From contig NZ_JHVJ01000007.1 of the NCBI RefSeq assembly GCF_000620085.1, positions 124,001-188,000 of the forward strand: DNA of 64,000 nucleotides. Direction: 5' to 3'. Source of the stretch: Marinobacterium jannaschii DSM 6295 (GTDB lineage Bacteria; Pseudomonadota; Gammaproteobacteria; Pseudomonadales; Balneatricaceae). Below the pieces are notes generated by a model. It worked only from the letters and a program-made list of their open reading frames with translations. It was not told the origin of the DNA and searched no databases. Below are positions 60,022 to 64,000 of this stretch, in pieces. Position numbers and translations under genes: made by a program. The first letter of the stretch is position 1; the number at the start of each line of letters is the position of its first letter.

Positions 60022-60784
60022 GGCTTTGCCCCCGCGCGGTAGGCTTGGCAATAGGCAATGTAATCAAATGCCTTTTACTCCATTCAGGTTTTATTGGCGT
60101 CATACCCACGACGTCCTTACGCGCCAGCATCAGATTAAACGCCCCAAACTCCGCAGGCGCATTCTTAAGCACTCGCCCGATATGACGGCTGCGGTGTCGC
60201 CACTTAGGACTGATAAAGGGGGCTTCAAAACAGTCAGACTGCTGCTTCAACTCAGTCAGCTCCAGTAGCTTAAACCAGTCGGAGAGGCGCCGATGACTGA
60301 CAAAATGCCCACACCAGGGCACCAGACCCCGACGCCTGCCAAGACACTTACGATACAACCCCCACATACTCAGCGGATTAAAGCTGATCAGGAGCATATG
60401 ACCACCAGGTCGCAAAACCCGGGCCGCCTCTCTGAGCACCTGATGGGGGCTTTCGGTAAAATCGAGTGCGTGGTGCAGGATGGCAACATCGATGGAGTGC
60501 TGCTCCAACGGTAGCTCGGTGTTGCTGGCGATTACGCTGCTGCCGGACAGTCCGAGCTGAAGCCGGGGAGCGACCATGAACTTCTGCTGCACATGACTTT
60601 CGCCGAACAGCACTGTCCGGCTATCCACCCCGATCTGTACCAGACGGTAACCAAACAATGTCGGTACAATCTGTTCAACCATTGCCCTCTCGGCTTCAAG
60701 CAGAGCCTGCCCCAGCTCGGAATCGAACCAAAGTTGTAATTCCGAAATCATCTCCGGTAACAGAGGCTGTTGCTGATTGCCCAT
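60008..60784 (-). CDS. YafS-like SAM-dependent methyltransferase
   Basis: A 258-residue class I methyltransferase, type 11 domain: the motif [25 protein letters not shown], split around DVAIL, then [16 protein letters not shown]. The glycine-rich SAM loop near residue 60 is not classical. It stands beside rnhA and divergent from gloB, the position of E. coli yafS, whose substrate is unknown. It overlaps rnhA and probably forms one transcript with rnhA and dnaQ. Confidence 0.88.
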   Translation of the reverse strand: MGNQQQPLLPEMISELQLWFDSELGQALLEAERAMVEQIVPTLFGYRLVQIGVDSRTVLFGESHVQQKFMVAPRLQLGLSGSSVIASNTELPLEQHSIDVAILHHALDFTESPHQVLREAARVLRPGGHMLLISFNPLSMWGLYRKCLGRRRGLVPWCGHFVSHRRLSDWFKLLELTELKQQSDCFEAPFISPKWRHRSRHIGRVLKNAPAEFGAFNLMLARKDVVGMTPIKPEWSKRHLITLPIAKPTARGQSRESR

Positions 60785-60975
60785 CTATCACCTCATTGAT
60801 CCTGTCGAAATTAAAATTTGCCGGAACCTGAGCCCCGGATAACCTCAATAGATTGCGCCAGTACGCAATGACTGCAGTGACCGACTGCTGCCCATTCACA
60901 AAGGCACATAGTATAGAGTAACCTCATTAACGAGTGTTGGGTAATTCGGCACCGTCGAAGCAGCGAGAGGATATC

Positions 60976-61749
60976 ATGTTTAAGATCAACCCCATTCCGG
61001 CCTTTAATGACAACTACATCTGGATGCTCGGCAAAGCCGATACAAACAGGGTGATCGTGGTCGATCCCGGCGATGCCACACCGGTCCTGCAGCGGCTCGA
61101 TGAAAACAACCTGGTGCTTGAAGCCATCCTGATTACGCACCACCATCATGACCATACCGGCGGCGTAGCCACACTACTCAGGCACTATGAAGTTCCGGTA
61201 TATGGACCTGAAAATTCGCCTTTCCAGGGCATCAGCCATCCCCTCGCTTCAGACGACCAGATCAAATTACTGTCAGAAACAATAGAAGTACAAAGTGTCC
61301 CGGGGCATACACTGGACCACATCAGCTATTTTATTGACGGCAATAAACCACAATTACTTTGTGGAGATACTCTTTTTCTGGCCGGCTGCGGCCGCCTGTT
61401 TGAAGGCAGCGCCAAACAGATGCTGGCGGCCATGGAGTATTTTAAGTCCCTGCCAGAAAGTACTGAAGTCTATTGCACCCATGAATATTCTATATCCAAT
61501 CTCGAATTCGCCCGTGCGGTTGAACCAGATAATAAGAATGTCTTAAATACGCTAAAAAACTGTAAAGAACTTCGCTCCGGACAAATGCCTACACTACCCT
61601 CAAACATAGGGCAGGAGAAAAACATCAATCCATTTATGCGAACTCAGTTTGAGAACGTAATCCGGTCAGCTGAAGCGTTTAAAGACAGTAAACTGAAAAC
61701 CGAGGTTGAGGTTTTCGCTGCCATACGAGAATGGAAAAATAACTTTTAG
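60976..61749 (+). CDS. gloB: Hydroxyacylglutathione hydrolase (glyoxalase II)
   Basis: GloB hydrolyses S-lactoylglutathione to lactate and glutathione, finishing methylglyoxal detoxification. The 257-residue metallo-beta-lactamase-fold enzyme from ATG 60976 (MFKINPIPAFNDNYIWML) has the dinuclear metal motif ITHHHHDHTGG, a second histidine in VPGHTLDHISY, the bridging Asp in LLCGDTLFLAGCGRLFEG, and CTHEYSISNLEFA. A GAGAGG site precedes it. Confidence 0.96.
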   Translation: MFKINPIPAFNDNYIWMLGKADTNRVIVVDPGDATPVLQRLDENNLVLEAILITHHHHDHTGGVATLLRHYEVPVYGPENSPFQGISHPLASDDQIKLLSETIEVQSVPGHTLDHISYFIDGNKPQLLCGDTLFLAGCGRLFEGSAKQMLAAMEYFKSLPESTEVYCTHEYSISNLEFARAVEPDNKNVLNTLKNCKELRSGQMPTLPSNIGQEKNINPFMRTQFENVIRSAEAFKDSKLKTEVEVFAAIREWKNNF

Positions 61750-61884
61750 TGCAACAATGAACCAAGCCTGAACTGTGACTGAGAATAACCACGGAAGGAA
61801 TCCTGTCACCAAGTTGACCTGTTTTCACGCGCTACCTAGAATGGTTCGATTTGCCAAAACTCAAAGTAGGCGCGCGAAATTTCC

Positions 61885-63486
61885 ATGCATTTCAGAAGAC
61901 CCGTAGTTATCAGCGTATTTTTCGGTATGGTTCTATCTGGCTGCCAGGTAATTCCTAAAACGGAGTTACCGGCACCAGACAAAGCTTTCGCCGCCAGCGC
62001 AGTCAAACCGATGCCGACAGAGGCCGTTACCGACCTGCCGGACCCTGTCCTTAAAAACGTTTCAAAAGCCGAGCCTGCGCAAGAGCAGCCCGAAGAAACA
62101 GATCTGTGGCAACTCACCCGCGACAACTTCGGGCTTGACCTGTCACGTCAGCACCCACGCATCGAAAAGCAACTGCGCTGGTACGCAAAACATCCAAAGT
62201 ATCTGAGTCGTATCCATAGCCGGATGCAGCGCTACTATCCCTACATACTCAATGAAGTACTGAAACGGGATATGCCCTCTGAAATCGCGCTGTTGCCGAT
62301 TGTCGAGAGCGCCTATGACCCGTTCGCCTATTCCCACGGACGTGCCGCAGGCCCCTGGCAGTTCATACCCTCGACAGGAAAACACTTCGGCCTGAAAAAA
62401 ACCTGGTGGTATGACGGCCGCAGAGATATCGTCGCCTCAACAGAGGCGGCCCTGACATACCTGCAACAGCTGCATAAGCGCTTCGGCAGTTGGGAGTTAG
62501 CGCTGGCAGCCTACAACGCCGGCGGTGGTACGGTGAATCGCGCTATCCGTAAGAATCGCGCTAATGGCAAGAGCACCGATTACTTCTCTCTGCGCCTGCC
62601 AAAAGAAACACAGGCATATGTACCGAAGCTGATCGCAATGGCACGACTGGTGCAGTCCCCGCAAAAATATGCCATCACGCTGAAACCACTCCCAAACAAG
62701 CCTTACTTCAGGATCGTGGAGACCGGAGGTCAGCTCGACCTTGCCCAGGCCGCCGATATGGCCGGCACCACTACTAAAGAGATCTATCTGCTTAATCCCG
62801 GATTTAATCGCTGGGCGACAGATCCTGCCGGCCCGCACTACCTGTCCATACCCGCCGCCAGTCACGATAAGTTCCAGGCCAGCCTGGCAAAGCTTCCGGC
62901 TAACAACCGCATTAACTGGAGCCGCTACAAAATTCAGCCGGGTGACTCGCTGATCACCATTGCACGCAGGCACCACACCACCGTCGATGTCATCAGGAAA
63001 ACCAACAACATCAACGGCAACCGGATCCGCTCCGGCAAGACCCTGCTGCTACCGACCGCCAGCAAGCGATCCAGTGAGTACGTACTCAGCGAATCACAAC
63101 GCTTAATCAGCAAACACAAACGCAATCAGAAAAAGGGCAGTAAGCAGAAAGTTGTTCACAAAGTACGCAGCGGAGACAGCTTCTGGACTATTGCCAAAAA
63201 CTATAAAGTCGGCGTTCGCCAGCTGGCCAGCTGGAATAACATGGCACCGGGCGATCCGCTGGCTGTCGGTAAATCACTGGTTATCTGGAAAAAGGGTAAA
63301 GGAGATGGCGGCATCATCCGCCGGGTTGGCTATAAAGTGCGCTCGGGCGATTCACTTGCACGAATCGCCGGCAAATTTAATGTCAGCGTGAAAAACATCC
63401 TGAACTGGAACGGACTGGATGCCAAGAAATACCTGCAACCCGGTCAGAGCCTGACTCTTTACGTAGACGTTACCAAAGCAAATTGA
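61885..63486 (+). CDS. mltD: Membrane-bound lytic murein transglycosylase D
   Basis: MltD cleaves peptidoglycan glycan strands with formation of 1,6-anhydro ends. The 533-residue lipoprotein has a lipobox SGCQV (Cys20), an SLT catalytic domain with the active-site glutamate in LLPIVESAYDPFAYS, GPWQFIPSTGKHFGLK and ALAAYNAGGGTVNRAI, and three C-terminal LysM repeats (about residues 345-395, 425-470 and 485-530; YKIQPGDSLITIARRH, HKVRSGDSFWTIAKNY, YKVRSGDSLARIAGKF). It is the gloB neighbour, as in enterics. Confidence 0.96.
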   Translation: MHFRRPVVISVFFGMVLSGCQVIPKTELPAPDKAFAASAVKPMPTEAVTDLPDPVLKNVSKAEPAQEQPEETDLWQLTRDNFGLDLSRQHPRIEKQLRWYAKHPKYLSRIHSRMQRYYPYILNEVLKRDMPSEIALLPIVESAYDPFAYSHGRAAGPWQFIPSTGKHFGLKKTWWYDGRRDIVASTEAALTYLQQLHKRFGSWELALAAYNAGGGTVNRAIRKNRANGKSTDYFSLRLPKETQAYVPKLIAMARLVQSPQKYAITLKPLPNKPYFRIVETGGQLDLAQAADMAGTTTKEIYLLNPGFNRWATDPAGPHYLSIPAASHDKFQASLAKLPANNRINWSRYKIQPGDSLITIARRHHTTVDVIRKTNNINGNRIRSGKTLLLPTASKRSSEYVLSESQRLISKHKRNQKKGSKQKVVHKVRSGDSFWTIAKNYKVGVRQLASWNNMAPGDPLAVGKSLVIWKKGKGDGGIIRRVGYKVRSGDSLARIAGKFNVSVKNILNWNGLDAKKYLQPGQSLTLYVDVTKAN

Positions 63487-63494
63487 GGCTGAAA

Positions 63495-63740
63495 ATGGAC
63501 CTGACAGCTATAGTAATTATTGTAATTTCGACGCTGGCCGCCATATTTTTTAAATGGTACCTGTTCAGGCGCATCAGGGAATGGATGGATCAGGATCTTA
63601 TTAAAGGCCTGGCAAATGGAAGTGATCAAAAACTAGCCTATCTGCAACTGAAACTGCAGGGCCTTAAAGATCAGGGAGTGAAACGGCGTGACTACCAGAC
63701 ACGACTGGAACACTTTGCTGAAGAATTTGAACAAAATTGA
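63495..63740 (+). CDS. Small single-helix membrane protein, unknown
   Basis: The 81-residue protein from ATG 63495 has one hydrophobic segment (about 4-22) and then a charged, probably helical tail (RRIREWMDQDLIKGLANGSD, and later KRRDYQTRLEHFAEEF). It starts eight bases after the mltD stop, so it is likely co-transcribed; an in-frame TTG at 63483 would overlap mltD. I do not recognise a family. Confidence 0.7.
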   Translation: MDLTAIVIIVISTLAAIFFKWYLFRRIREWMDQDLIKGLANGSDQKLAYLQLKLQGLKDQGVKRRDYQTRLEHFAEEFEQN

Positions 63741-63819
63741 TCGCCACTAGTCTCAATCCGATAAGAGCATCCTCAGACGGGTTGAAACTGACATTATCCT
63801 TGCCGGTGAAGGAACACAG

Positions 63820-64000
63820 ATGAAGCTGATTAAATCGATACTTACAGGCACCCTGTTAACCGTTGCCGCTATTGCCGGTACAGCCTATGCCAGCTCATTG
63901 ACTCAGCATGGCATCGCAATGCATGGCGACCTGAAATACGGCCCAGACTTCCCCCACTTCGATTACGTCAATCCCAATGCGCCAAAGGGCGGAAAGGTTA
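63820..64000 (+). CDS. YejA-like extracellular solute-binding protein (peptide ABC transporter), 3' end outside window
   Basis: ATG 63820 follows GAAGGA. The visible 60 residues have a signal peptide (KSILTGTLLTVAAIAGTAYA, cleaved near residue 25) and then HGIAMHGDLKYGPDFPHFDY, with VNPNAPKGGKV, the standard opening of YejA-type family 5 solute-binding proteins for oligopeptides. These work with a YejBEF-like ABC permease, which would lie beyond the window. The gene runs off the right edge. Confidence 0.88.
   Translation, partial: MKLIKSILTGTLLTVAAIAGTAYASSLTQHGIAMHGDLKYGPDFPHFDYVNPNAPKGGKV

Overview
The window reads as ordinary chromosome of a marine gammaproteobacterium, most like the Oceanospirillaceae and relatives (Marinobacterium, Neptuniibacter, Amphritea type). 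This is an inference from three things seen here: a full Na+-translocating NADH:quinone oxidoreductase operon plus an NhaB Na+/H+ antiporter; gene order that follows Pseudomonas blocks (pabB-thrH-cysB; rluC/rne/murB-ptp-kdsB-ycaR-lpxK-exbD-exbB-comEC/DUF2062/lolD-lolC; gap/mfd; nagZ-psrA); and the enteric-type dnaQ/rnhA/yafS/gloB/mltD cluster. There are no tRNA or rRNA genes, insertion sequences, prophage genes or CRISPR arrays.

Layout. 1-8.7 kb holds single genes: a cut-off COQ8-like ABC1 kinase, a TetR-fold protein, MarC, DapA, a Cache chemoreceptor, and a divergent MFS transporter/LysR pair. 8.9-16.9 kb is the methylcitrate cycle for propionate use, transcribed leftward: alpha/beta hydrolase, GntR regulator, prpB, prpC, acnD, prpF. 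Matching 12-bp palindromes (ATTGTCGACAAT type) lie just upstream of both the hydrolase and the GntR gene. 17-23 kb holds pabB, thrH, cysB, a KfrA-like coiled-coil protein and rluC. 23-36 kb holds RNase E and the long leftward envelope/LPS operon with MurB, LpxK, KdsB, ExbB/D and ComEC, then LolC/D. 36-46.7 kb holds a PilZ-Tus-like-membrane protein operon, SthA, and the Nqr operon with its maturation factors ApbE and NqrM. 47-56.8 kb holds a long GAPDH, Mfd, CsiV, a psrA-L,D-transpeptidase-nagZ operon, SohB and an SCP2 protein. 57-64 kb holds NhaB, DnaQ, RnhA, YafS, GloB, MltD, a small membrane protein and the start of a YejA-like peptide-binding protein.

The main discovery candidate is the dapA leader (about 3756-4050, minus strand). 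A promoter with a 17-bp spacer is followed by a 29-codon ORF with four lysine codons in eight, then by two mutually exclusive RNA pairings: an antiterminator of 11 out of 12 bp, and a 9-bp GC-rich terminator followed by seven T's just before the dapA ribosome binding site. This is the layout of a ribosome-mediated amino-acid attenuator, here apparently sensing lysine. Other leads are the GntR regulon that takes in an unexplained hydrolase, a chromosomal Tus-like protein outside the enterics, and a signal-peptide-less L,D-transpeptidase-fold protein operonic with NagZ that resembles the cytosolic recycling enzyme ElsL.
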